64,000 bases of DNA from Streptosporangium sp. NBC_01755 (GTDB taxonomy: Bacteria; Actinomycetota; Actinomycetes; Streptosporangiales; Streptosporangiaceae). The stretch is taken from the NCBI RefSeq assembly GCF_035917995.1, contig NZ_CP109131.1, positions 3,038,001 through 3,102,000 on the forward strand, written 5' to 3'. Within the stretch, counting starts at the first letter, position 1, and each line of letters starts with the position of its first letter. The notes beneath the pieces are model-generated. The model was not told where the DNA came from and made no database searches. It worked only from the letters and a program-made list of their open reading frames with translations. A program made the translations under genes and the position numbers. Shown here in pieces: positions 43,451 through 51,377 of this stretch.

Positions 43451-44475
43451 ACCCGCTGGCATGGTCCATCCCGGCTGGCCTACTCCCGGAGGAACCCGCG
43501 CTTCGCGACCACGTATTGACCCAGTACTTCGCCGAACGGGTCCCCAGCTCTGTTCTCGACAGCAATAGCGACGGCGGTTGGCGCGTCAGCCTCGGCGTCC
43601 CGCCTACCGCCGACTTCTACATTGATCCACGGCTTGCCCAGGGGCTGACGTGGTGGGGTTGTTCGGTCACGGACATCCCGTTCGCGCACCGGATGATGCA
43701 GGGCGTCTTCGTCAGTCTCTCCGATGCTTGGACGCTGCTGTCGGCCAGTCGATGGCTGGCTGGCCAAGCGTCCTTACCCAGTCACCTCACGATCATCCAC
43801 CTCGACGACCACGACGACTTGATGTGCCCTCGGCTCGCCGCGTACAACAACCGGCTCGCTGACCTTCTCACCGGCCATCCGGTGGACCTACGCGACCCGT
43901 CCTCGGTCGAAGCCGCGATCAACAGCGGCGCCATAGGGATGGGCAGCTTCCTCGTCCCCCTACTACACACCCTGCCATTCATTGACATACGTCACCTATG
44001 CGACACGGACTATGCGCGGGAGCGGACCGACCGGTATTGGCTCGTTCGCGCCCACGAGCCAGACACCATCCTTGATCCCCGGGCGCGTCGGCCGTCAGTT
44101 CGCCTTGACCCGATCGTCGACCCGCTGGCCATTCCCGACCAGGCTGCTGGCACATACCAGGTACGACATGACGAAACAGCGCTGCTGGCCGATCTGGGCG
44201 AAGGGCCGATCCTGCTCCATGTCGATCTCGACTTCTTCAACAACCGGTTCGACGGGGATTCCGACTGGCTGGGCAATGTCCATCGCCATGATCCCAACAG
44301 AGATCAGGTAATGCGGCGAGTTGATCGGGTCGTGGACGCGCTGGCACCGCTTCGCCATAGAATCGTGGACGTGGCCATCGGAATCTCACCTGGGTTCTTC
44401 CCCGCTGAACTGTGGCAGCTGGTCTGCGGCACTCTCGTTGATCGACTTGCTAGCTCCGATCGACTTGAGCCGTAG
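43447..44475 (+). CDS. UPF0489-like protein, putative peptide arginase
   Basis: Protein of 342 residues starting at a GTG that overlaps the radical SAM stop by four bases. Metal-binding stretches of the ureohydrolase (arginase) fold are seen: His118-L-D-D-H-D-D124 and His258-V-D-L-D262-F-F. UPF0489 relatives in RiPP clusters (OspR type) convert peptidyl Arg to ornithine with Mn2+. The precursor here has three Arg in its last nine residues, so such a reaction fits. The alternative is an uncharacterised UPF0489 hydrolase. Also present are GMGSFLVPLLHTLPF and ISPGFFPAE, common in this family. Confidence 0.7.
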   Translation: MNPLAWSIPAGLLPEEPALRDHVLTQYFAERVPSSVLDSNSDGGWRVSLGVPPTADFYIDPRLAQGLTWWGCSVTDIPFAHRMMQGVFVSLSDAWTLLSASRWLAGQASLPSHLTIIHLDDHDDLMCPRLAAYNNRLADLLTGHPVDLRDPSSVEAAINSGAIGMGSFLVPLLHTLPFIDIRHLCDTDYARERTDRYWLVRAHEPDTILDPRARRPSVRLDPIVDPLAIPDQAAGTYQVRHDETALLADLGEGPILLHVDLDFFNNRFDGDSDWLGNVHRHDPNRDQVMRRVDRVVDALAPLRHRIVDVAIGISPGFFPAELWQLVCGTLVDRLASSDRLEP

Positions 44476-44481
44476 ACGCTC

Positions 44482-44973
44482 ATGGCACCCGGTAAGCCAA
44501 CCTCCGGCCGACAACCGCGCCGCGCGACAACTACCCGCAGGCGCAGCACCCCACCACCGCCGACCAGTGTGCGCAGCGGTAGCCGACCGCCAGCCGATCC
44601 GGACGAGGTACGGCTGGAGAAAGGCACTGGAAGCGCGGGTCGGGGAAACGGACCCGGCGGCGGGTTCTGGCACATCTATCTCGGCACCACCCGCGCTGGC
44701 GCCGTCTACATCAACGTCATCGACGAACTGCCTTTGGGAACCCACGCCAGCATCCAAATCAAGGTAAACCAGAACTGCCAGGGGCGAGGAATAGGACGCA
44801 TAGCCTACCGGCTGGCCAGCGTAGCCAGCGAACACAACACCGTCTACGCCCACATGCGCAAGTCCAACCTCGCCTCCCGCAAGGCCGCCGAGTACGCCGG
44901 ATACGTCGTCGATGAAGACGTATCCACCCCGCAGCTCATCATGGTCTGGAAACGGCCGGGCAAACACCGCTGA
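44482..44973 (+). CDS. GNAT-family N-acetyltransferase
   Basis: Protein of 163 residues. The first 55 are low-complexity and rich in Arg, Pro and Ser. The GNAT core follows: WHIYLGTTRAGAVYINVID, then the acetyl-CoA loop NQNCQGRGIGRIAYRLAS and VYAHMRKSNLASRKAAEYAGY. It starts seven bases after the arginase-like gene and its stop overlaps the next start (TGATG). In the operon it could acetylate the matured peptide, for example an ornithine or N-terminal amine, for modification or self-protection; this is inference. Confidence 0.8.
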   Translation: MAPGKPTSGRQPRRATTTRRRSTPPPPTSVRSGSRPPADPDEVRLEKGTGSAGRGNGPGGGFWHIYLGTTRAGAVYINVIDELPLGTHASIQIKVNQNCQGRGIGRIAYRLASVASEHNTVYAHMRKSNLASRKAAEYAGYVVDEDVSTPQLIMVWKRPGKHR

Positions 44974-45563
44974 TGGAGTGGATCGATCTACCCTGGCCCG
45001 ACCTGTCGCCCAGCGTCCGCGTCGACATTCTCGGTATCTACGCGTACCGAAAGCCCGCCTTACGCATCGCCGTGGGTGATACCGCAATCGCCGCTTGCAC
45101 CGCCGCCGCTTTCGCCGAGGTCGGCTGGGCGTCCGCCCACGACGGGGAGTATCTTGTTGCGGCGCCGACCGGCCAGATGGCCCGACACATCCTCGACGTT
45201 GATCGCAGGCCGCAACCGCACGCCCTCGAACTGGGCCTGCTCCTCGGCTACCCGGAATGCTGCGCCCGTACAACGGCAGCCATTGGCGAGGAACGCATCG
45301 ACGACCATGCGACGCGTCTCGGGGACCACTGTGACCGTGAACAGGCACACCATCTCGACCCGCGCGGCTACCAAGCGGGTGTCGCCCTGGTCTCATACGT
45401 AGCCTGCTCGCCACACTGCTCCCGTGCAATGCGCCACGCAAACGCTGCCTGCGCCTACATCGCCCAGACCACAGCCAGCACCGCCGTCGACCAGGAACCC
45501 TGGATTACCTGGCGTCGAACGCTCAACTCGGTGCTTGTCAACGGTCATGGGGCCGGCGGCTAG
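44973..45563 (+). CDS. DUF483-like cysteine-rich protein
   Basis: Protein of 196 residues whose most telling parts are LGLLLGYPECCARTTAA and VSYVACSPHCSRAM, the GYPECC and xPCSPxC-type motifs that I associate with DUF483 proteins. The paired cysteines and histidines could bind a metal. The ATG overlaps the GNAT stop codon. It is the last gene of the operon. Role unknown; being strictly linked to the peptide-modifying genes it may be a further maturation enzyme or a peptide-binding partner. Confidence 0.6.
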   Translation: MEWIDLPWPDLSPSVRVDILGIYAYRKPALRIAVGDTAIAACTAAAFAEVGWASAHDGEYLVAAPTGQMARHILDVDRRPQPHALELGLLLGYPECCARTTAAIGEERIDDHATRLGDHCDREQAHHLDPRGYQAGVALVSYVACSPHCSRAMRHANAACAYIAQTTASTAVDQEPWITWRRTLNSVLVNGHGAGG

Positions 45564-45828
45564 CTATCAGTTGTCGATGTCCGTTGAATCCTCGGATAGT
45601 CCGTAGATCATCTCTTTTGTGTCAAGAAACTTTCGGCGCCTGCAGCCAGCCGGTCGCCGGATCGGGACCGGCCCGAAGAGGCCGCACGCCCGATCCGGAC
45701 GGTCCGGATGGCCCGGCCGCGTAGCGGACGGCTTGACGACTTAGCCTCATCGGAGGTCTCATCCGGAGTAGGCGAACCCCGATGATCTTGAATGCATAGC
45801 AGCTGTCACGATGCCCTCACCTGGCACT
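45564..45828. other. Gene-free stretch downstream of the RiPP operon
   Basis: About 265 bases between convergent transcription units. GC-rich inverted segments around GATCGGGACCGGCCCG and CGATCCGGACGGTCCGGATG could end transcription, but no clean hairpin stands out. Confidence 0.3.
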
Positions 45829-46101
45829 TCACAGGTTGCTGCTAAGCGGGCCGCCATGGTCGCGGGTCAAACCGACGAACACCAGGGCTACTTCGATCTC
45901 GCCGATACGCCGTGGACCCAGGCCCCAGATCTGATCGAGTCGACGTGTGCACAACAGCGTGATCACGTCTGCGACCGTATCGGGCCGGTCGAACGAAGCT
46001 CCGCAGGCTTGGGCGAGTGGGTTGTAAGCCCTGGCGGACAGCACGGGTTTGAGGCACTCGATCGGGCATGCCGGTGTAATCGCGTGAGTGGTGCTGGTCA
46101 T
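45829..46101 (-). CDS. Small helix-hairpin-helix-like protein
   Basis: Protein of 90 residues. LSARAYNPLAQACG and DTVADVITLLCTRRLDQIW followed by GLGPRRIGEIEVALVFVGL resemble the helix-hairpin-helix C-terminal domain of RNA polymerase alpha, suggesting DNA or protein contacts. Its ATG overlaps the stop of the preceding gene (ATGA at 46098-46101), so it is the third gene of an operon that begins with the interrupted ATP-binding protein. Confidence 0.6.
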   Translation of the reverse strand: MTSTTHAITPACPIECLKPVLSARAYNPLAQACGASFDRPDTVADVITLLCTRRLDQIWGLGPRRIGEIEVALVFVGLTRDHGGPLSSNL

Positions 46102-46301
46102 CGCCGCGGTTGAGGTCTGGTCATGGGGCGGCGTGACTGGAAGCGCTCGACGCGGGCCGCGAGTTCCTCGGCGGTGTCGGCGGTGAGCATGGTCGTACGG
46201 CCCTGGAGGGCGAACCACCGATACGCGAACGGGTTGTAGAGGAACGCCCAGGCGGGAAACCGCTCACGGAGAGCGCGTAGCCCTGGGGGCGCGGTGCTCA
46301 T
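46098..46301 (-). CDS. Small hypothetical protein in ATP-binding protein operon
   Basis: Protein of 67 residues: LRERFPAWAFLYNPFAYRWFALQG then LTADTAEELAARVERF. Proteins of this type follow RsbW-like ATP-binding genes in many actinomycetes to my knowledge, but have no assigned role. It overlaps both neighbours by four bases, implying translational coupling. Because the first gene of the operon is interrupted by an IS element, expression of this one may now depend on the IS or an internal promoter. Confidence 0.65.
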   Translation of the reverse strand: MSTAPPGLRALRERFPAWAFLYNPFAYRWFALQGRTTMLTADTAEELAARVERFQSRRPMTRPQPRR

Positions 46302-46688
46302 GGAGCAGGCGGGGGTAGCTCGACCCAGACCGTTCGGCCGGCGGCGTCACCTTTGAATCCCCATGCGGTGGCGAGAGCCGTCACGAGGTAGAGCCCTCGG
46401 CCGCCTTCGCGGTTGGGAGTGGGAAGGCCGAATACGACAGGGCCGCCCTGGTCTGCGATCTCTATGTAGGCAGTGCCGTCGGGGTTGCGCTTGACGGTGG
46501 TGGTGAAGACTCCGCCCGGTTGTCCCGTGCGCGTGTGCTCGACGGCGTTGGTTGCGAGTTCGCTGACGATGAGCTCGGCGTCCAGATGCTCGGAAAGGTG
46601 GGCCTTCACGAAACTGCGGGCCGCGCGTACCTGCTCCTTTTTTCCAGGGTGAGGTTCCCCCCGTACGACAGCCACCGATGGTGTGGGA

Positions 46689-47513
46689 TCACGAGGTTGC
46701 GTCTGAGGGCTTGTAGAGCTCTTCGAACGCGATTGGACTGTTCATGTCGATGCTGGAATGACGCCTATACGGGTTATACCAGCACTCGATCCATTCAAAC
46801 ATCGCGCTGGCCAACTCGGCTCTTGTTGACCATTTATTAACGTCGAGCAGTTCGAGCTGCATCGTTCCCCAGAACGATTCCATCATGGCATTGTCGTAGC
46901 AATCTCCGACGGTTCCCATCGAGCCGAGGAGTTCAGCATCGCGGAGCCGTTTCCCATACGAGAACGATGTGTACTGTGTTCCGTGGTCAGAATGCAGGAC
47001 CGTCTTCTTGCTGGGCGGGTTACGGCGGGCGACGGCCATGACCATCGCGTCGACGACCAGAGCGCTAGTCTGGCTTATGTCGATAGAATGGCCGATGATG
47101 CGACGAGAATAGGCGTCCATGACAGCGGCGCAATACAGTTTCCCTTCGTCAGTGGGGTGCTCGGTGATGTCGCTGACCCACAGCCGGTCCGGCGCTTCCA
47201 CGGTGAAGGCCCGGCGGACCAGATCCTCCTCGGTGGCGGCGTTGACGAGGTTGCGGCGGCCCTTGCGCCGGTAGATGCCCTGGATGCCGGCCTCGCGCAT
47301 GAGCCGTTCGACGTGCTTGCGGTTGATCTCCAGGTCCAGGCCGAGCGTCAGCTCCGCGTGGACCCGCGGTGAGCCGTAGCTGTAACGTGACGTCTTATGG
47401 ATGTCACGGATCAGCTTCAATAGTTCGGTGTTTCTTTGGTCGCGTGGAGACTGCGGCCGGCCAACCCAGTCTTTGTAACCCGATCTGGAAATGTTCAACA
47501 CCCGGCAGGCCAC
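46689..47513 (-). CDS. IS3-family transposase orfB (DDE integrase domain)
   Basis: Catalytic part of 274 residues from the internal ATG/GTG-type start. The DDE triad is Asp in WVSDITEHPT, Asp in VLHSDHGTQYTS and Glu in NAMMESFWGTMQLE. The HTH_21-like part RYSYGSPRVHAEL precedes it. It is normally made as a fusion with orfA by -1 frameshifting; the frame is open upstream to that site and reads IGYALVRELADDDFPVAVAC. Confidence 0.92.
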   Translation of the reverse strand: MACRVLNISRSGYKDWVGRPQSPRDQRNTELLKLIRDIHKTSRYSYGSPRVHAELTLGLDLEINRKHVERLMREAGIQGIYRRKGRRNLVNAATEEDLVRRAFTVEAPDRLWVSDITEHPTDEGKLYCAAVMDAYSRRIIGHSIDISQTSALVVDAMVMAVARRNPPSKKTVLHSDHGTQYTSFSYGKRLRDAELLGSMGTVGDCYDNAMMESFWGTMQLELLDVNKWSTRAELASAMFEWIECWYNPYRRHSSIDMNSPIAFEELYKPSDATS

Positions 47514-47560
47514 CGCGACAGGAAAGTCATCATCGGCGAGTTCACGGACCAGCGCGTACC

Positions 47561-47848
47561 CTATTTTGGGAGCACGTTCTCCCGGGCGAAATACGCAGCA
47601 GCCCGCTTGAGGATCTCATTCTCCAGCTCAAGCTGCCGGGTTCGACGCCGCAGATCGGAGAGTTCCTTCTTCTCCGCGCTGGTCAGCTTCGCGCCGCCGT
47701 TGTCATCGGTGTCGGCCTGGCGCATCCAACTCCGCAGACAGGAATCGCTGATACCCAGGTCTTTAGCAAGGACAGAGACCGGTTTATCACCCTTACGGGC
47801 AAGCTCGACGGCACGCTGACGGAACTCGATCGGGTGAGGTGCAGGCAC
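47561..47848 (-). CDS. IS3-family transposase orfA
   Basis: DNA-binding subunit of 95 residues: HPIEFRQRAVELARKGDKP, SVLAKDLGISDSCLRSWMRQ and the leucine zipper ELSDLRRRTRQLELENEIL. The GTG at 47848 has GGAAGGA upstream. The stop follows the slippery heptamer C-CCA-AAA (plus-strand TTTTGGG at 47564-47570), which would shift ribosomes into the orfB frame. Confidence 0.88.
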   Translation of the reverse strand: MPAPHPIEFRQRAVELARKGDKPVSVLAKDLGISDSCLRSWMRQADTDDNGGAKLTSAEKKELSDLRRRTRQLELENEILKRAAAYFARENVLPK

Positions 47849-48027
47849 GAAGCACTTCCTTCCCAGCCGACACAGGGTCAACTCAGGTGAGGTGGCCGTG
47901 CTACGGGGGGAAGCTCAGGGAAGGTTCGGTGCCATCTTCTGGTGCCCTCACAGCTGCCTGAGGGTGGGATCATCGTCGGCTCACCTCACGATCAAGCAGG
48001 TCAGGACCACTCACACCTATGACTGAT

Positions 48028-48079
48028 ACTTAAAGTACGTGTGTAGCACTTCTCATGCAAGCTACTTGAAGTACTTGTG
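48028..48079. promoter_or_regulatory. Direct repeats upstream of the ABM/XRE pair
   Basis: ACTTAAAGTACGTGTG at 48028-48043 and ACTTGAAGTACTTGTG at 48064-48079 match at 14 of 16 positions, 36 bases apart. A further AAGTAC lies at about 48089. They are AT-rich and lie in the 47974-48129 region between two divergent genes, so they are probable operator copies, perhaps for the XRE regulator downstream. Confidence 0.55.
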
Positions 48080-48129
48080 CCGTACAATAAGTACTGATCT
48101 TCTAGAGGCTGCGACGAAGGAGGACACCC

Positions 48130-48438
48130 ATGTTCGGTCTGATGGTCCGCTTCACCTGTAAGGACGAGGCAAGCGCCACAGCGTTCGATCAGCTGGTCGG
48201 TGAGAGCATCGAGAAGATCTGCGAAGGTGAGCCGGGAACGCTGGTGTACGCATCACACCGAGTCGACGGTCAGCCGCTCCAGCGGATCTTCTACGAGCTC
48301 TACCAGGATCGGCCGGCCTTCGACACCCACGAGAAGCAGGAGCACACCCGGCGGTTCCTGACTGCTCGGGAAGAACTGCTGGCCTCGGTCGAGGTCGACT
48401 GGCTGACCCTCCAGACCGGTAAGGGAACGGCGGGGTGA
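48130..48438 (+). CDS. Antibiotic biosynthesis monooxygenase (ABM) domain protein
   Basis: Protein of 102 residues with the ABM layout: LMVRFTCKDEASATAFDQL, then GTLVYASHRVDG and RIFYELYQDRPAFDTHEKQEH. Likely a small cofactor-independent monooxygenase or a quinone-related stress protein. It is followed with a GTGA overlap by an XRE regulator, so the two are co-translated. AAGGAGG lies eight bases before the ATG. Confidence 0.8.
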   Translation: MFGLMVRFTCKDEASATAFDQLVGESIEKICEGEPGTLVYASHRVDGQPLQRIFYELYQDRPAFDTHEKQEHTRRFLTAREELLASVEVDWLTLQTGKGTAG

Positions 48439-49637
48439 GCACCGAGTACCAAAGAGCCCTGGGGCGGCGCATCGCCCAGGAACGCAAGCGGCGCGGCCTG
48501 TCACAGCCGGAGCTGGCGCGGCTGGTCGATCGGTCGGTGGCCTGGATCTCCCAGGTGGAGCGCGGGGTTCGCAAGGTCGATCGCATGTCGGTCCTGGAGA
48601 AGGTCGCCGAGGCTCTCGACATACCGCTGTCGGAGCTGGCCGCGGAGGCACCGGTGGTCGCCGCCTCCGCTGAGGAGATACCGGGAACGGCCGGTCTGCG
48701 CCTAGTGCTGTCGGGGGCTCATTCCCTGCGGGCCATGCTGCACTCGGCACCCGTTCTGGCCACGTCGGAGATCAAGCCGCAGGTCGACCGGGCCTGGGCG
48801 CTGACGCACGAGAGCCGGTATGTGGAACTGGCCGACCTGCTGCGGGGCCTGGTGCCCGCACTGGAGACCGCCGCCCGATCGGCCCCCGAGGAGCGGCGGG
48901 CGGAGCTGTTCGAACTGCTCGCGGTGACCTACCAGGCGTGCTCGGCGGCGCTCGCCAAGCTCGGTGAGCCCGAGGCCGCGTGGATCGCCGCCGACCGGGC
49001 GATCGTCGCCGCAGAGCGGGCGGGTAACCCGTTGATGATGGCGGCCGGTGCTTTCCGGCTCGGCTTCGTCTTCCTGGGCGCACGCCACTTCGACCAGGTG
49101 GAGGAGACAGCTCGGACGGCCGCCGAGGCGTTGTGGTTCCTGGTCGACGAGGGCAATCCCGAGGCCATGTCGCTGTGGGGTGGTCTTACCTTGCAGCGAG
49201 CCGTGGCTTCTTCCCGGCTGAACGAGGCAGATGCCGCGTACCAGCACCTGGCGCGGGCTCGCGAGGTCGCGAGGCAGCTGGAAGAAGGACGCAACGACTA
49301 CAACACCGAGTTCGGGCCGGCCAATGTCGCGCTTCACGAGGTGGCCGTGGCGGTCGAGTTGGGAGACGCCGGTCACGCACTCCGGGTCGGGACAGCGGTG
49401 GACACCTCGACGCTCTCGAACGAACGGTGTGCCCGGCTCCAGGTGGACCTTGCCCGCGCGCATGCCCAACGCCGCCAGATCGACCAAGCCGTATCCGCGC
49501 TGCTGGCGGCCGAAGCCATCACCCCGGAGCAGATACAGAACCACCGCACCACTCACCAACTGGTGTCCGACCTGCTGGCCATGCAGGATCCACCCTCACC
49601 CGAGCTACGAGGACTTGCCGATCGGGTGGGGGCGTAA
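48435..49637 (+). CDS. XRE-family regulator with TPR-like C-terminal domain
   Basis: Regulator of 400 residues. Helix-turn-helix: RRIAQERKRRGLSQPELARL then VDRSVAWISQVERG. The rest is helical with repeat-like motifs (AELFELLAVTYQACSAALAKL, AWIAADRAIVAAERAG, EADAAYQHLARAREVAR), as in streptomycete pleiotropic XRE/TPR regulators. The GTG start overlaps the ABM gene stop by four bases. It probably binds the repeats upstream of the pair. Confidence 0.85.
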   Translation: MSTEYQRALGRRIAQERKRRGLSQPELARLVDRSVAWISQVERGVRKVDRMSVLEKVAEALDIPLSELAAEAPVVAASAEEIPGTAGLRLVLSGAHSLRAMLHSAPVLATSEIKPQVDRAWALTHESRYVELADLLRGLVPALETAARSAPEERRAELFELLAVTYQACSAALAKLGEPEAAWIAADRAIVAAERAGNPLMMAAGAFRLGFVFLGARHFDQVEETARTAAEALWFLVDEGNPEAMSLWGGLTLQRAVASSRLNEADAAYQHLARAREVARQLEEGRNDYNTEFGPANVALHEVAVAVELGDAGHALRVGTAVDTSTLSNERCARLQVDLARAHAQRRQIDQAVSALLAAEAITPEQIQNHRTTHQLVSDLLAMQDPPSPELRGLADRVGA

Positions 49638-49692
49638 CCAGCCCGTCTACGCCGACTGTTGGTATTGCTCGGCTGATCGCTAAGGTGGCGCC

Positions 49693-50244
49693 GTGATCAC
49701 CAAGCCGCCCGGATGGCCGTTGCTCACGGCGTTCTCGTTCACGGCTTTCGTGTGCCTATGGTGGGCCAGCGCGCCGTACCCGTACGTCGAACTATCCCTT
49801 TGGGTGTTCTTCGCGGGGGGCGCGCTCTTCCTACTGTGGATCATCCGGGCCATCCCGGCGCTTTTGACCGACATCAACGCGATGGAGGCGAACATGCTCC
49901 GTTGGTTGATGCCATGGATCATTGCCAGCTGCACCGCTTTGGCGATCACCGCCGACATCCCCTTCCAGGTACGGTTCGCGTTGTCAAAGTCCGCCCTGGC
50001 CGACCATGCCCAGGCCGTGGCCCGGAGCGGTACCTCCTCCCACGAGTGCCGACTGGTGGGTCTCTATCCGATCTGCTGGTCAGTGGCCACACCCGATGGC
50101 GGAGCCCAGTTCAGCATCGACGACTGGCAGATAAGCACGTCGGCAGGTTTCGCATGGAACCCGACGGGCCAGATGTCCGAGGACGGCCTGGAGCGGCTCG
50201 ATCCGATCTCCGGCCCCTGGTACGCGTGGTCGGGCTGGGACTAG
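49693..50244 (+). CDS. Hypothetical membrane protein
   Basis: Protein of 183 residues with three predicted TM segments (about 9-28, 35-55, 70-88) and a C-terminal extracytoplasmic domain containing ECRLVGLYPICWS and GWD at the end. CRLVGLYP-type segments occur in small actinobacterial membrane proteins of unknown function. The start is a GTG or ATG near 49693. No neighbour suggests a role. Confidence 0.65.
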   Translation: MITKPPGWPLLTAFSFTAFVCLWWASAPYPYVELSLWVFFAGGALFLLWIIRAIPALLTDINAMEANMLRWLMPWIIASCTALAITADIPFQVRFALSKSALADHAQAVARSGTSSHECRLVGLYPICWSVATPDGGAQFSIDDWQISTSAGFAWNPTGQMSEDGLERLDPISGPWYAWSGWD

Positions 50245-50261
50245 TGGTGATCGCCCAGCCT

Positions 50262-50666
50262 CGTCTACGGGACCAGGCGTGCGTGGTTCTCCCCTCTATC
50301 TGTGCGGAAGCGCTTCGGGCACACCGCAAGCAGCAGTTCACCGAACGCTCCGACCGCTGGGACGACTGGGACGACTGGGAGGAACACGGCCTTGTCTTCA
50401 CATCCCGGCGCGGAATGCCGATGGAGCCGGACAACCTCCGGCGAGGCTGGGGAGCGATCCGCAAGGCCGCGGGCCTCGGCGACATGCGCTTTCACGGTCT
50501 CCGCCACACCTGCGTGACCCTGCTGCTCAACCTCGGCGTACCGCCCCAGGTCGTCCGCGACATCGTCGGCCATAGCGACATCAAAGTGACCATGACCATC
50601 TACGCCCACGTCTCCCACAACGACAAGCGCAACGCCCTCGGCAAACTCGGTGACGCTCTCGGCTAA
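50262..50666 (+). pseudogene. Tyrosine recombinase (phage integrase), C-terminal fragment
   Basis: About 135 residues of the catalytic domain are present: LPSICAEALRAHRKQQ, LVFTSRRGMPMEPDNLRRGW, FHGLRHTCVTLLLNLG (the His-x-x-Arg box) and VRDIVGHSDIKVTMTIYAHV with the Tyr nucleophile. The N-terminal arm-binding and core-binding domains and the first catalytic Arg are missing; upstream lies the end of the membrane protein gene. It is a relic of an integrated element, located 0.7 kb from a tRNA cluster. Confidence 0.75.
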
Positions 50667-50768
50667 GCCAACAGCTCATATCTTCGTAGGCCATCGTCCC
50701 GACTTGGCGGACGATGGCCTGACGTATTTCTGTGGCTGTACACCCAGGGCATCTGCTTCTCTGACCTG

Positions 50769-51293
50769 GTGACTCAAGTGCTTGATTTGGTTGTGCGGTT
50801 CGCTGACAGCGGTCGGCTCGGCCCGTTGCGCTGCGGGATGACACTGCAGAATGTCGAAGAACTGATCGGGCCTTTCCACGACCGAATGCACGATTCAAAA
50901 CCTCGTCGTTGGCGACCTCGGCTGCACTTCTGGCACGACATGGAAGTCCTGATCTGCCACGGACTCGTGGTGGAGGTGGGCCTCCCCCTTTGGCGCGAGT
51001 CGGTCATGCTACCTGATGCCCTCTGCGGAGGGGACATACCCGCGCCTTCCCGCCTCACCGTCTCAGAGGTGCTCAACGCCCTTGACGCGACAGGATGCGC
51101 CTGGAAAGAGGCCCCGGAACTGGTATTCGGCGACGAAGCGCGCGGAGTACGTACCATCGCTCATGATGTGCACCTGGTTTTCGGTCCGGAGTGTTGCGAT
51201 ACAAGTGCTCTACGACTCCACAAGATTTACAGGTCGGATCCCAGCGTGGATCAGGAGGACCACTCACCTCGGCAGGGAAGGACTGCTTCCTGA
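50769..51293 (+). CDS. Hypothetical protein
   Basis: Protein of about 174 residues from a GTG at 50769: FADSGRLGPLRCGMTLQNVE, LHFWHDMEVLICHGLVVEVG and VSEVLNALDATGCAWKEAP. Soluble, alpha/beta, no signal peptide. The pattern GxLrxGMtxxxVxxxlG, with a predicted binding domain, is known from short hypothetical proteins and some immunity-like proteins, but I cannot assign a family. The first codons overlap the integrase relic's 3' flank, so the start is uncertain. Confidence 0.5.
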   Translation: MTQVLDLVVRFADSGRLGPLRCGMTLQNVEELIGPFHDRMHDSKPRRWRPRLHFWHDMEVLICHGLVVEVGLPLWRESVMLPDALCGGDIPAPSRLTVSEVLNALDATGCAWKEAPELVFGDEARGVRTIAHDVHLVFGPECCDTSALRLHKIYRSDPSVDQEDHSPRQGRTAS

Positions 51294-51324
51294 GTATGCG
51301 AGTTCGTTACTCTCACCGGAGATC

Positions 51325-51356
51325 AAAAAAAGCCCCGAACGATGTTCGCTCGGGGC
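51325..51356 (-). terminator. Intrinsic terminator of the tRNA cluster
   Basis: On the minus strand GCCCCGA and TCGGGGC form a stem directly followed by seven T residues (AAAAAAA at 51325-51331 on the plus strand). It lies 21 bases after tRNA-Phe, a classic arrangement. Confidence 0.85.
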
Positions 51357-51377
51357 GTTTGTGCTGCTCAGCTGCTG

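Larger units (their letters stand above)
46650..47917 (-). mobile_element. Complete IS3-family insertion sequence (1268 bp)
   Basis: Terminal inverted repeats begin TGAGGTTCCCCCCGTACGAC at 46650 and, on the opposite strand, TGAGCTTCCCCCCGTAGCAC at 47917, and stay similar for about 26 bases. GGG flanks both sides (46647-46649 and 47918-47920) as a 3-bp target duplication. It encodes orfA and orfB and appears intact. Confidence 0.88.
46298..47973 (-). pseudogene. RsbW-like ATP-binding regulatory protein interrupted by an IS3 element
   Basis: The gene begins at an ATG at 47973 (AGGTGA eight bases upstream) and reads GTRRWHRTFPG to 47918, where the IS3 element starts. It resumes at 46649 with KKEQVRAARSFVKAHL, then the HATPase N-box LIVSELATNAVEHT and G-box loop NREGGRGLYLV, ending at 46298. 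Joining the pieces with one GGG copy gives one continuous frame of about 135 residues. These kinases regulate anti-sigma switches. An ATG inside the IS end (46675) allows a variant with nine foreign first residues and an intact ATP site, so partial function is conceivable. Confidence 0.8.
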
